From: Devosia sp. A16
GTDB taxonomy: Bacteria; Pseudomonadota; Alphaproteobacteria; Rhizobiales; Devosiaceae
Assembly: GCF_001402915.1 (NCBI RefSeq)
Contig: NZ_CP012945.1
Coordinates: forward strand, 4,937,501-5,001,500
DNA length: 64,000 nucleotides
Direction: 5' to 3'
Both the position numbers and the translations under genes were made by a program. Each line of letters begins with the position of its first letter. The stretch's first letter is position 1. The notes under the pieces are model-generated. The model was not told the origin of the DNA. It saw only the letters and a program-made list of their open reading frames with translations, and searched no databases. This document shows, piece by piece, positions 24,658 to 33,381 of the stretch.

Positions 24658-26603
24658 TTTGCCGCCTCGCTGTTGACTTGCTGCAGCGTCTTCTGGGTCA
24701 CGCTCGAGGTGCCATGCTCGGTTTTTTCCCAATAGTGCGGGTTGAACATGAGCTGCCAGAACGCCTTGTAGGCGGCGATCGAGTGCAACACCCAATAGAC
24801 CGGCAGCAGGATGCCCACCGGCACCAGGTCGTAATACTTGCGCTTCAGCGCCGCGATCACCCCGAAATAGACGAGGAACAGGTTGCCGATCACCAGGTTG
24901 AACAGCGCCATGGTGCCGAACGGCTCGGGGAAGAGCCAGCCGAAATCCCAGGCATTGGTGAACCAGACCAGCAGAGTGATGACCCAGAGGATCGGCGCCA
25001 GCAGCATGGTGAGGGGCGGCGCGCCGATGAAGAAGTGGAACGAGAAGAAGCCCTTCGCGCCGATCGAACGCCATAGCTGCACAGGGTGCCGCATGTGCAC
25101 CAGCCAGGTCTGCATGTAGCCCTTGATCCAGCGCGAGCGCTGCTTGATCCAGCTCGGCAGCACCCCGTTGGCCTCCTCGTAGGTGGTCGAGTTGATGACG
25201 CCGACGGTGTAGCCCTCCTGCGCCAGCCGCACGCCGAGGTCGGCGTCCTCGGTCACGTTGTACGGATCCCAGGCGCCGACCTTGCGCAGCGCCGAGAGCT
25301 TGAAATGGTTGGAGGTGCCGCCGAGCGGAATCGGCACCTTGAGCCAGTCGAGCCCAGGCAGCAGGAAATCGAACCACTGGCTGTATTCCAGCGTGAACAT
25401 CCGCGTCAGCCAGTTTTCCGAACGGTTGAAGTAGTTGAGCCGCCCCTGCACGCAGGCGAGCCGCGGGTCGCCATTCCGGAAGGCCAGCACCGCCTTCTTG
25501 AGCTGATCCGGCTCGGGCTGATCCTCGGCATCGTAAATGGTCACAAACTCGCCGCGGCTGAACTGCAGCGCGTAGTTGCAGGCCTTCGGCTTGGTCTTGG
25601 GCTGGCTGGGCGGCACCCGTACGATCTCGAAGGTCCCCGGCAGGCGGAGCGCCTTGGCGGCCTCGATAGTCTCGGTGTCGTCCTCTTCGAGGACCAGCTT
25701 CACTTCGAGCTTCGACGCCGGGTAATCGAGCCCCTTCAACGCCTTGGTCAGCAAGGGCAGGACCTTGGCTTCCTTATACATCGGCACCAGCACGGTATAG
25801 ACCGGCAGCTCGCTGTCCTTGAGGGCGGCGATCGCTTCGGCCGAGATCTCCATGTCCGCCTTGCGCGACGAGCCGACAAAGGTGAGCACGAACTTGAACA
25901 CGAAGGTCAGTGTGTAGATGGTGGTGAAGAACGCCATCAAGGCCACTGCCGTCGCCATGGGCGCCAGCACGGCGGCCACCAGCAGCATCGCCAGCAACGC
26001 CCACAGCACCAGCTTCTGCGGCCTCGTCACCGTGAACTTGGCGGAATGCTCCGGCTTCCACGAATAGAGCGCCTCGCGGGCAAAGAAGCTGTCCCAGTCG
26101 CGGAACAGCTCCTGCGTCTGCCACAGGATGTCGAACGGCGAGGTGATGACGAAGTCGTAGTTGTCGGTTCCGAAGCGCTCGTCGCCCCACAGAAAGTGCT
26201 CGGCGGTGATCTCCGTCGCGGCGAGGATCATTCGTCCCTCGACCTGCCGCCAAGGCACGATGTGGCGCTCGGCATAGTCCCCGCGATCCTCGACCCTGAT
26301 CAGCGTCTTGTCGATCGGCTCGCGCTGCAAGTCGACGAACGGCAGCCCATACACCCTGGCGACGGCCTTGTAGTAGTCGATCGGCCGCACCAGCCCGAGC
26401 CCGATAATGGTCTGGGCCAGGCTTGAACCCCACTCGGCCGTCTGCCGCATCGCAACGGCGAGACCGGTGAGACTGAGCGTCTTGTCCGCAACCAGCAGCT
26501 TGGCGACATCCAGATGCAGCCGTTCGCCGGGTGTGCTGTCGCGCGGAACGCCGAGAAGTTCCGACGGATCGCCCTGAAAATTGCGCGTTACTGAATGTGC
26601 CAT
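24654..26603 (-). CDS. Membrane family 2 glycosyltransferase with N-terminal GspE-N/MshEN-like domain
   Basis: A 649-residue inner-membrane enzyme. Residues about 30-160 resemble the MshEN/GspE N-terminal domain (IIGLGLVRPIDYYKAVARVYGLPFVDL); two membrane segments follow at about 197-241. The GT2 catalytic core has TVLVPMYKEA, the DxD-like DAED at 358-361, TEDAD at 451-455 and QRSRW (QxxRW) at 488-492, the set found in processive beta-glycosyltransferases such as cellulose and chitin synthases. Several membrane segments close the protein. The sugar and polymer are unknown. The start at 26603 is preferred over an ATG at 26666. The gene diverges from ycjX and is coupled to a membrane partner. 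Confidence 0.88.
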   Translation of the reverse strand: MAHSVTRNFQGDPSELLGVPRDSTPGERLHLDVAKLLVADKTLSLTGLAVAMRQTAEWGSSLAQTIIGLGLVRPIDYYKAVARVYGLPFVDLQREPIDKTLIRVEDRGDYAERHIVPWRQVEGRMILAATEITAEHFLWGDERFGTDNYDFVITSPFDILWQTQELFRDWDSFFAREALYSWKPEHSAKFTVTRPQKLVLWALLAMLLVAAVLAPMATAVALMAFFTTIYTLTFVFKFVLTFVGSSRKADMEISAEAIAALKDSELPVYTVLVPMYKEAKVLPLLTKALKGLDYPASKLEVKLVLEEDDTETIEAAKALRLPGTFEIVRVPPSQPKTKPKACNYALQFSRGEFVTIYDAEDQPEPDQLKKAVLAFRNGDPRLACVQGRLNYFNRSENWLTRMFTLEYSQWFDFLLPGLDWLKVPIPLGGTSNHFKLSALRKVGAWDPYNVTEDADLGVRLAQEGYTVGVINSTTYEEANGVLPSWIKQRSRWIKGYMQTWLVHMRHPVQLWRSIGAKGFFSFHFFIGAPPLTMLLAPILWVITLLVWFTNAWDFGWLFPEPFGTMALFNLVIGNLFLVYFGVIAALKRKYYDLVPVGILLPVYWVLHSIAAYKAFWQLMFNPHYWEKTEHGTSSVTQKTLQQVNSEAAK

Positions 26604-26732
26604 CCGCCCAGTGAACGGGGGCAACAGTGAAGAAAGCTCAAACCCGGCGATCACGATTCGTCTCATCGTGCCAATGCGCTAGCCTTGCATTCCCGTGCGG
26701 ACCGCCTACCTTCCGGCGATCCGGGGAGCCCG

Positions 26733-28187
26733 ATGCCGCAAGCGCCGACCACCATTACCGACGAGATCGGCATCGCGCTGGGCAACCTCGCCGACGCCGC
26801 GTCGGCGCCGTTCACCCCCACCCTGCGGCTCGGCGTCACCGGCCTCAGCCGCGCCGGCAAGACCATCTTCATCACCGCGCTCATCCACAACCTGCTCACC
26901 GGTGGACGCCTTCCCGGTTTCGCGGCGCTGACCGAGGGAAGGTTTATCGGCGCCCGGCTGGCCGAGCACCCGGATGCCGGCATCCCGCGCTTCGCCTATG
27001 AACAGCATCTCGCGGCGCTGACCGGCAAAGATCCGCACTGGCCGGAATCGACCCGCAAGATCAGCCAGCTGCGGCTGACGCTGAAGTTCCAGTCGAAGCG
27101 CTGGGTATCGGGGATGTTCGGCCCGACAGTGCTCAACCTCGATATCGTCGACTATCCAGGCGAGTGGCTGCTCGACCTACCGCTGCTGTCGCTGAGTTTT
27201 GCCGAGTGGAGTGCGCAGGCGCTGGCGCGTGCCGCGCTGCCGCATTCGGCTGCCGAAGCGGAGGCATTCCTCAACGAACTCGGGAAGGTCGATGTCGCAA
27301 GCGAGGCGACCGATGTTGCAGCGGAGCGGCTGGCCGCGGCCTTTACCGACTACTTGAGGCGCAGCCGCGAGGATGGACGGGCGCTCAGCACCCTGCCCCC
27401 GGGCCGTTTCCTGCTGCCGGGCGACCTCGAGGGGAGTCCGGCGCTGACCTTCGCGCCGCTGCCGCCACCGGCGGGGCCGGTCCGCTCCTCCAGCCTCTAC
27501 GCCATGCTGGAACGCCGCTACGAGGCCTACAAGGCCATCGTGGTGCGGCCGTTCTTTCGCGACCACTTCGCGCGCCTCGACCGGCAGGTGGTGCTGGTCG
27601 ACACGCTGCGGGCGCTCAATGCCGGCCCCGCGGCGGTGGCCGACCTCGAGACGGCGCTGACCGACATCCTCGCCTGCTTCCGCCAGGGCGACAATAACCC
27701 CATCATCCGCCTCGTGGCGCGCCGCATCGATCGCATCCTGTTCGCTGCCACCAAGGCCGACCACATCCACTCCTCCAGCCACGATCGCCTCGAGGCGGTG
27801 ATGAACCGGCTGGTGGCCGACGCGGCGCGCAAGGCGCGGTTCGCCGGTGCTGAAACCCGTTCGATGGCCATCGCCGCGATCCGGGCCACGCGCGAAAGCG
27901 TCATCGAAGAGGGTGGTGAAAGGCACGAAGTGATCGTCGGCACCCCTGAGGCCGGCGAAGTGCTGGACGGAACAGTCTATGACGGCAAGACAGAAATTGC
28001 GTTGTTTCCCGGCGACTTGCCGGAACATCCTGATACATTGTTCGAAGATGGCCGCCCTCTGGCCCTGAACTTTCTGCGCTTCCAGCCGCCGCAGCGGCTG
28101 GAAAAGAACGCCGAAGGCAATGTCGTCCTGCCGCATATCCGCTTCGACCGGGCGCTCGATTACCTGATCGGGGACTGGCTGAGATGA
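26733..28187 (+). CDS. ycjX: YcjX-family P-loop protein
   Basis: A 484-residue member of the YcjX (DUF463) family. Walker A GLSRAGKT is at residues 37-44 in LRLGVTGLSRAGKTIFITAL, and LNLDIVDYPGEWLLDLPLL (about 138-156) is the conserved G3-like region. In E. coli ycjX-ycjF are heat-shock/phage-shock-associated genes of unclear function. The ATG at 26733 has GGGAG five bases upstream. It overlaps the next gene by 4 bp, preserving the ycjX-ycjF pair. Confidence 0.93.
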   Translation: MPQAPTTITDEIGIALGNLADAASAPFTPTLRLGVTGLSRAGKTIFITALIHNLLTGGRLPGFAALTEGRFIGARLAEHPDAGIPRFAYEQHLAALTGKDPHWPESTRKISQLRLTLKFQSKRWVSGMFGPTVLNLDIVDYPGEWLLDLPLLSLSFAEWSAQALARAALPHSAAEAEAFLNELGKVDVASEATDVAAERLAAAFTDYLRRSREDGRALSTLPPGRFLLPGDLEGSPALTFAPLPPPAGPVRSSSLYAMLERRYEAYKAIVVRPFFRDHFARLDRQVVLVDTLRALNAGPAAVADLETALTDILACFRQGDNNPIIRLVARRIDRILFAATKADHIHSSSHDRLEAVMNRLVADAARKARFAGAETRSMAIAAIRATRESVIEEGGERHEVIVGTPEAGEVLDGTVYDGKTEIALFPGDLPEHPDTLFEDGRPLALNFLRFQPPQRLEKNAEGNVVLPHIRFDRALDYLIGDWLR

Positions 28188-29206
28188 AACCGCCCTTTGC
28201 CCGCACGCTCGCGTCCGCCGGCGGCGCCGCCGAGGAACCGCGCCGACCGCGGGTATTCGAGCCGGCACAGGCGGTCGCCCTCCCCGAGGCGATCGAGCCG
28301 ATCACCGATATCGAAGCCCTGCCCGATGATGCCGCAAGGCCGCCGAAGCTGCTCGGCTGGGCCGGCAGGATCGCCTGGACGGCGGCCGGCATCCTGGTAT
28401 CGCTGGCGCTCGGGCTCGCGGCCGAGCGGCTGATCGCCGATCTGTTCGCGACGCAGCCCTGGCTCGGTTGGGTGGCCGTGGCGGTGCTGGCCGTGCTGGT
28501 GGTCGCGCTGCTGGTGATCATCGTCCGTGAGGTCGCATCGCTGCTGCGGCTGCGCACGCTCGACCGCCTGCGTCAGGCCGCACGGGCCGCTCTCGTCAGC
28601 GACAACAACCGAGCAGGCGCGGCCATCACCCGCGAGTTGCTGGACATCTACGCCCGTCGGCCGGATCTGGCGCGGCCGCGCGACGAACTCGAAAGCAATG
28701 CACCCCACGTGTTCGACGGCGCCGAGCATGTGCGGCTGACGGAGCGGCTGCTGATGGCGCCGCTCGATACACGGGCCCGGGCGCTGACCGCCGCCTCGGC
28801 GCGACGCGTTGCGCTGGTGACCGCGGTGTCGCCGCGCGCGCTGATCGATATCGCGTTCGTCATCTTCGAAAGCCTGCGGCTGGGCGGCGATATCGCTCGA
28901 CTCTACGGCGCGCGGCCAGGCTTTATCGGCACCTGGAGACTGATCGGGTCCATCCTCGCGCATCTGGCGGTGACCGGCGGGCTGGTGCTCACCGACGGCG
29001 TGGTCGAGCAACTGGTCGGCCAAGGCCTCGCGGCCAAGCTTTCGGCGCGGCTGGGCGAAGGCGTGGTCAACGGCCTGATGACGGTGCGGGTCGGCATCGC
29101 CGCCATGCGCGTCGTTCGCCCCCTGCCCTTCGAGGTGGTCAAGCAGCCCATGGTCAAGGATTTCATCCCAGAGCTCGCCAACGTGCTGAACGCCGAAAAG
29201 AAGTGA
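28184..29206 (+). CDS. ycjF: YcjF/TIGR01620-family membrane protein (DUF697)
   Basis: A 340-residue inner-membrane protein. A charged N-terminal region (about 65 residues) is followed by two transmembrane segments (WTAAGILVSLALGLAAERLI and WLGWVAVAVLAVLVVALLVIIV) and a C-terminal DUF697-like helical domain (LIDIAFVIFESLRLGGDIARLYG ... VVNGLMTVRVGIAAMRVVRPLPF). This is the normal YcjF architecture. It is coupled to ycjX by an ATGA overlap; the two products probably act together at the membrane under envelope stress, as in enterobacteria. Confidence 0.92.
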   Translation: MKPPFARTLASAGGAAEEPRRPRVFEPAQAVALPEAIEPITDIEALPDDAARPPKLLGWAGRIAWTAAGILVSLALGLAAERLIADLFATQPWLGWVAVAVLAVLVVALLVIIVREVASLLRLRTLDRLRQAARAALVSDNNRAGAAITRELLDIYARRPDLARPRDELESNAPHVFDGAEHVRLTERLLMAPLDTRARALTAASARRVALVTAVSPRALIDIAFVIFESLRLGGDIARLYGARPGFIGTWRLIGSILAHLAVTGGLVLTDGVVEQLVGQGLAAKLSARLGEGVVNGLMTVRVGIAAMRVVRPLPFEVVKQPMVKDFIPELANVLNAEKK

Positions 29207-29350
29207 CACCGGGCAACAGCCTCGCGCCGCCGGCGAGCCACCCGGCAGTGAACAGTGCGTTCGCCAGTCACATGCATGTGCCGTCTTGCGCGCTCATGAC
29301 CATAGGCACATATCCACCCCCAGTCACATTTTGTAACCAAGGGGGCACCA

Positions 29351-29938
29351 ATGTACCGGGTGGCCGTATTCGTCGGGAGCGCGCGCCCGACCTCGTCGAA
29401 CCTCAAGCTGGCCAAGGCGCTGGAAAAGCTGGCAGCCGGCAAGCTCGAGTTCCAGTACATCAGGATCGACAACCTGCCGTTTTACGACGATGCGCTGTGG
29501 AACGATCCGCCGGTCGAAGTGATGCGGCTGAAGCGCGAGATCGCCGCGGCGGATGCGGTGTTGTTCGTCACGCCCGAATACAACCGCTCGATTCCGGGCA
29601 TCCTGAAGAACGCCATCGACTGGCCGTCGCGGCCGTTCGGCGAGAGCGTGTGGACCGACAAGCCCGGCGCCATTGCCGGCGCTACTGGTGGGGTCAGCGG
29701 CACGGCCGCCGCGCAGGTACACCTGCGCTCGATCTTGCCGGTGGTGGGTGTGGCGCTGATGGGCCGCCCCGAGATCTATTTCCAGTCGCGTCCCGGCGCC
29801 ATCGACGATGACCACAACATCACCGACGAGCGGGTGAGAACCAACCTCACTATCTGGGTGGAGCGCTTCACCGACTGGATCGGCATGTTCACGAAGCCGC
29901 AGCAGGCCGTCGAGGAGATCGAGCGCAAGAGCGCCTAG
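29351..29938 (+). CDS. NADPH-dependent FMN reductase family protein
   Basis: A 195-residue flavodoxin-fold reductase. It has the phosphate-binding start VAVFVGSARPTSSNLKLAKAL and the family signature LFVTPEYNRSIPGILKNAIDWPSRP. Members reduce quinones, chromate or azo dyes with NAD(P)H using FMN. The ATG at 29351 is preceded by an AAGGGGG run. It is a distant paralog of the reductase at 32691-33290. The 144-bp upstream gap contains CAGTCACAT twice and a CACATGCATGTG palindrome that could be operator elements. Confidence 0.92.
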   Translation: MYRVAVFVGSARPTSSNLKLAKALEKLAAGKLEFQYIRIDNLPFYDDALWNDPPVEVMRLKREIAAADAVLFVTPEYNRSIPGILKNAIDWPSRPFGESVWTDKPGAIAGATGGVSGTAAAQVHLRSILPVVGVALMGRPEIYFQSRPGAIDDDHNITDERVRTNLTIWVERFTDWIGMFTKPQQAVEEIERKSA

Positions 29939-30052
29939 CAGCCGGCACACGTGCAATCGCGCCGGAACGCTCCACTCGCCTTCACACAAGAGTCGCACTG
30001 GGGGGATACGCGTGTCCACAGCCGGCAGGTCGCTGGCGATAGGAGATGCGCG

Positions 30053-30409
30053 ATGCCCAACTATCTCTTGGCCTACCATGGCGGTGGCGAACCCGAGAGC
30101 GAAGCGGCGCAGGCGGCAGTGATGCTGGCCTGGAACGAGTGGCTCGACGCGACCGGAGAGGCGATGCTCGACCTCGGCAGCCCGGTAGGCGCGACGATGA
30201 GCGTCGGTTCGGACGGCTCTGTTGGCCCGGCTCCCGCCGACCCGATCAGCGGCTACTCGATCATCGAAGCCGACGACATGGCGGCGGCGCTCGAGATCGC
30301 CAGGGGCTGCCCGGTATTGGCCGACGGCGGCACCGTCGAAGTCTCCGAACTCGTCGACATGGATTTCGACGACGAGGACGATGACGACGAGGACGACGAA
30401 GACGACTGA
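30053..30409 (+). CDS. YciI/DGPF-like protein with acidic tail
   Basis: A 118-residue protein whose first 100 residues match the YciI-like ferredoxin fold (YLLAYHGGGEPESEAAQAAVMLAWNEWLDATGEAMLDLGSPVG, then SGYSIIEADDMAAALEIARGCPVLADGGTVEVSEL). YciI-related proteins are small putative enzymes of mostly unknown function. The last 15 residues are almost all Asp/Glu, an unusual addition that could bind a cation or a basic partner. AGGAG seven bases before the ATG at 30053 fixes the start. Confidence 0.85.
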   Translation: MPNYLLAYHGGGEPESEAAQAAVMLAWNEWLDATGEAMLDLGSPVGATMSVGSDGSVGPAPADPISGYSIIEADDMAAALEIARGCPVLADGGTVEVSELVDMDFDDEDDDDEDDEDD

Positions 30410-30462
30410 AACCCGCTGGTGATCGCGGCGCGCCCCCAAGCGGCGCCGCGATCACCAGGGGC

Positions 30463-31014
30463 TCACTCGGCGCGAAGCGGGTGCAGCCGCGCCTTGCCGC
30501 CGAGGATCAGGAATGCCGCAACGCCGAGCGCGCCGTAGATCACGACCAGCGCGAAGATGTCGGTCCAGCCGGGCTTGAGCACCATCAGCGCGATGATCGC
30601 AACGATGCTGGCATAGTCAGCCGAGGCGAAGCGGATCATCCTGCCGCCATAGACTGCCGCCTCGGACAACTTGCCCTCCGCGATCAGCGCGGCGGCATTC
30701 TCGCCCATCGGACGCAGGAAGAAGTGGCCGCCGACGAAGCTCGCCAGCGCACCGAGCAGTCCGAGGATCACCCAGGCCTCGCCCCACAGGTTGCCGAGCA
30801 GCACGGTGACAAGGCCGAACAGCAGCGTCAGCCCTCCGGCCGGCAGGAACCACAGCATGGCAAGGTTGCCCATGCCGCCGGAAACCCGCATCAGGCTCTC
30901 ATCGTCGCCCTGGCGCAGCGCCAGCAGCCCTTGCAGCAGCATCACGGCCCCGCCGCCGAACCAGGCCATGGCGGCGAGCACATGCAGAAACTTGAAGATT
31001 GTGTAGAAGTCCAT
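30463..31014 (-). CDS. DUF2269-type integral membrane protein
   Basis: A 183-residue protein with four or five predicted membrane segments starting MDFYTIFKFLHVLAAMAWFGGGAVMLLQ, a pattern typical of DUF2269 (a small membrane family with an early conserved His; function unknown). The ATG at 31014 has GAGGG four bases upstream; the frame extends to 31170, but the added part is Arg-rich and non-membrane. The gene is monocistronic and converges on the YciI-like gene. Confidence 0.8.
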   Translation of the reverse strand: MDFYTIFKFLHVLAAMAWFGGGAVMLLQGLLALRQGDDESLMRVSGGMGNLAMLWFLPAGGLTLLFGLVTVLLGNLWGEAWVILGLLGALASFVGGHFFLRPMGENAAALIAEGKLSEAAVYGGRMIRFASADYASIVAIIALMVLKPGWTDIFALVVIYGALGVAAFLILGGKARLHPLRAE

Positions 31015-31228
31015 CGATCCCTCGCGTGCCCCCCGCGAGGCGCGCTGGGTAGGGCGGCGCGGGTGAACGGGCGATGAATGGCGGCCACCGGCTCGGTGCC
31101 TGTCTCCCCTCTTCCGAAGCCAAGGACACTTAGCCCCGCCAAACCCAGATTTTCGCTTTCTCCCTCGCAAGGCGGCAGATGAGCTGTGGCACTATCCAGC
31201 TCAAGTCACCGATTCCCCGGGCCCCGCG

Positions 31229-32086
31229 ATGAATCTCAAACTGGCAGCCCTGTGCGCGGCGACCCTGTGGGGCTTCACCTACATCATCACCACCACCATG
31301 CTGCCGCATAACCCGATCTTCATCGGTTCGGTGCGGGCACTCGGCGGTGGCTTGCTGCTCCTCGCCTTTGCCCGGCAACTGGCGCCGCGAGGCTACTGGC
31401 CGAAGCTGATCGTGCTGGGCACCCTGAATTTCGGGGCTTTCTTCTCCCTACTGTTCGTTTCGGCCATCCGCCTGCCGGGCGGTGTCGCCGGTACCTTCCA
31501 GACGCTTGGTCCGCTGATCACCATCCTGCTCGCCTGGGCTCTGCTTCGCCAGCCGCCCACCCTGATGAAGATCGTCTCGATCCTGATCGGGGCGGTCGGC
31601 GTCAGCTTGGTGATCCTGCGCGCCGATGCTGGCATGGACATGCTCGGCGTCGGCGCCGCGCTCTGCAGCGTCGTTGCCGGCTCGCTCGGCGGCATCCTGA
31701 TCAACCGCTGGGGCCGGCCAGCCGAGATGTCCCTGGTGAGCTTCACTGCCTGGCAGTTGCTGATCGGGGGAGCGGAACTCGCGGTGCTGGCGCTGCTCGT
31801 CGGCGATCTGCCCGCGGCCATAGATTGGACCAACGCGCTGGGGCTGGCCATCCTCGCGGTGGTGCTGACGGCCCTGCCCTTCATCCTGTGGTTCCGCGCC
31901 ATCGTGGCGCTCGGCGCGGCGTCGGTGATCCCATTCGTACTGGTGACGCCGGTGGTCGCCTTCGTCCTCGATGCGGCGATCCGCAACGTCGTGCCCAGCC
32001 CGCTGCAACTTGTGGGGGTCGTGCTGGTGATGACCGGGTTGGTCGTCAACCAATGGGCCGGGCTGCGGGCGGACAGACCAGGCTGA
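31229..32086 (+). CDS. DMT-superfamily (EamA) transporter
   Basis: A 285-residue membrane protein with ten predicted transmembrane helices in two repeated halves, the EamA arrangement. The first helix (LAALCAATLWGFTYIITTTMLP) and fourth region (FQTLGPLITILLAWALLRQPPTLMKIVSILIGAVGVSLVI) fit drug/metabolite exporters. The substrate is unknown. The stop directly abuts the stop of the converging HxlR gene with no terminator between. Confidence 0.92.
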   Translation: MNLKLAALCAATLWGFTYIITTTMLPHNPIFIGSVRALGGGLLLLAFARQLAPRGYWPKLIVLGTLNFGAFFSLLFVSAIRLPGGVAGTFQTLGPLITILLAWALLRQPPTLMKIVSILIGAVGVSLVILRADAGMDMLGVGAALCSVVAGSLGGILINRWGRPAEMSLVSFTAWQLLIGGAELAVLALLVGDLPAAIDWTNALGLAILAVVLTALPFILWFRAIVALGAASVIPFVLVTPVVAFVLDAAIRNVVPSPLQLVGVVLVMTGLVVNQWAGLRADRPG

Positions 32087-32560
32087 TCACCAGGCGAGGC
32101 GCCTGGCCTCTTCCTCGCGCTCGGCGAACCGCTCCCGGGCCTCCACGACGCGATGGCGGTTGGCATGGGCCCAGTTGCCGATGACGCGCAACGGCTCCTG
32201 CAGCTCCTCGCCCATCTCGGTGAGCGCATAGTCGACGCGCGGCGGGATGCTGGGAATCACCTTGCGTGAAACGAACCCATCCTTTTCGAGATCGCGCAGC
32301 GTTGCCGTCAGCATCTTTTGCGACACGCCCTCGATCTGCCGCTTGATCTCCGAGAAGCGCTTCGGGCCATCGCTGAGCACCCGGACCACGAGGATCGTCC
32401 ACTTGCCGCTGATCTGCGCCAGCACCTCGTGCACGGGCAGCATTGCGCGCTGGCATTGGGCCATGTTGTGCGGTTCGGGACTGTCGCCGTCGAACAATGC
32501 CGCGACGGCGTCCGGAGCTGCCGTCGGCAGCGGTTCCGTGGGGGTGACCAGGTCGTCCAT
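32087..32560 (-). CDS. HxlR-family transcriptional regulator
   Basis: A 157-residue winged-helix protein. The HxlR core starts at MLPVHEVLAQISGKWTILVVRVLSDGPKRFSEIKRQIEGVSQKMLTATLRDLEKDGFVSRKV, essentially the family consensus. An N-terminal extension of about 30 residues contains one Cys (AQCQRAM) just before the core, the place where redox-sensing HxlR members such as YodB have their sensor. It diverges from an FMN reductase gene with palindromic sites between; quinone or electrophile sensing is the likely role. Confidence 0.93.
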   Translation of the reverse strand: MDDLVTPTEPLPTAAPDAVAALFDGDSPEPHNMAQCQRAMLPVHEVLAQISGKWTILVVRVLSDGPKRFSEIKRQIEGVSQKMLTATLRDLEKDGFVSRKVIPSIPPRVDYALTEMGEELQEPLRVIGNWAHANRHRVVEARERFAEREEEARRLAW

Positions 32561-32603
32561 GCGTAACTCCGTCTCGAAACGGTGCCGTCTTGTGCACCTC
32601 TGC

Positions 32604-32662
32604 GGTAGTCACCAACATAGCGCCAGTTACTGACGGTGACTAGGTCTCTGTTGGTGGCTACC
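32604..32662. promoter_or_regulatory. Operator candidates in the hxlR/reductase intergenic region
   Basis: Two nested inverted repeats. The outer arms GGTAGTCACCAACA (32604-32617) and TGTTGGTGGCTACC (32649-32662) match at 13 of 14 positions. The inner one, AGTTAC-TGACG-GTGACT (32625-32641), has one mismatch per arm pair and resembles HxlR-type operators. Placement over the divergent promoters fits autoregulation plus repression of the reductase. Confidence 0.6.
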
Positions 32663-32690
32663 CATGCACTCCCTACAAGGCAGACAGTCA

Positions 32691-33290
32691 ATGAGCAGCA
32701 AGCCACGCATCGGCATCATTCTTTCCACTACCCGCGAAACCCGCTTCGCCGACCGTCCGGCACAATGGGTGCTCGACATCGCCAGGGCCCGCGGCGACGC
32801 CGATTACGAGATCGTCGATCTCAGGGACTATCCCATGCCGTTGTTCGAGGCGGCGATGTCGCCCGGCTATGCACCGATCGAGCATGAAGTGACCAAGCGC
32901 TGGGCGGCCAAGATCAATGAACTGGACGGCTACATCTTCATCACCGCCGAATACAATCACTCGATCACCGGCGCCCTGAAGAACGCCCTCGACCATGTCT
33001 ATCACGAGCCCAAGCGCAAGCCGGCAGCGTTCGTCGGCTATGGCGGCGTGGGCGGCGCGCGCGCAGTGGAACAGCTGCGGCTGATCCTCATCGAATTGCA
33101 GATGGCCCCCACCCGCTCTGCCGTGCATGTCGGCATGGAGCCGATGCTCGGCATGCTCCGGAACGGCAAGGATTTCGGCGACTACGATTATCTGGGCGCA
33201 TCGGTGGGGCCGATGCTCGACGAGCTCCTGTGGTGGACCAGAGTGCTGAAGGCCGGCCGCGACGACGCCGCGCTCGCCCAGGCAGCCTGA
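32691..33290 (+). CDS. NADPH-dependent FMN reductase, HxlR-linked
   Basis: A 199-residue flavodoxin-fold oxidoreductase: phosphate loop IGIILSTTRETRFADRPAQWV and flavin motif ITAEYNHSITGALKNALDHVYHEPKRKPAAFVGYGGVGGARA. Such enzymes detoxify quinones, nitro compounds or chromate. The start at 32691 gives MSSKPRIG; an ATG nine codons upstream is possible. It diverges from the HxlR gene, the usual regulator-enzyme pair for reactive electrophiles. Confidence 0.93.
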   Translation: MSSKPRIGIILSTTRETRFADRPAQWVLDIARARGDADYEIVDLRDYPMPLFEAAMSPGYAPIEHEVTKRWAAKINELDGYIFITAEYNHSITGALKNALDHVYHEPKRKPAAFVGYGGVGGARAVEQLRLILIELQMAPTRSAVHVGMEPMLGMLRNGKDFGDYDYLGASVGPMLDELLWWTRVLKAGRDDAALAQAA

Positions 33291-33381
33291 CGCTCCGGCC
33301 TCTCAGCTACAGATTCATACGGCGCCCGGGGAACTTCCGGGCGTTCCGGAACTTAATCGGGCTGCGAGGGACGGCGCGCGG

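Noticed and set aside
23512-25377. A 621-codon minus-strand frame spanning the GT2 gene and its membrane partner as one large protein.
   Set aside because: The upstream third is an out-of-frame shadow of the glycosyltransferase; the real start overlaps the GT2 stop at 24657.
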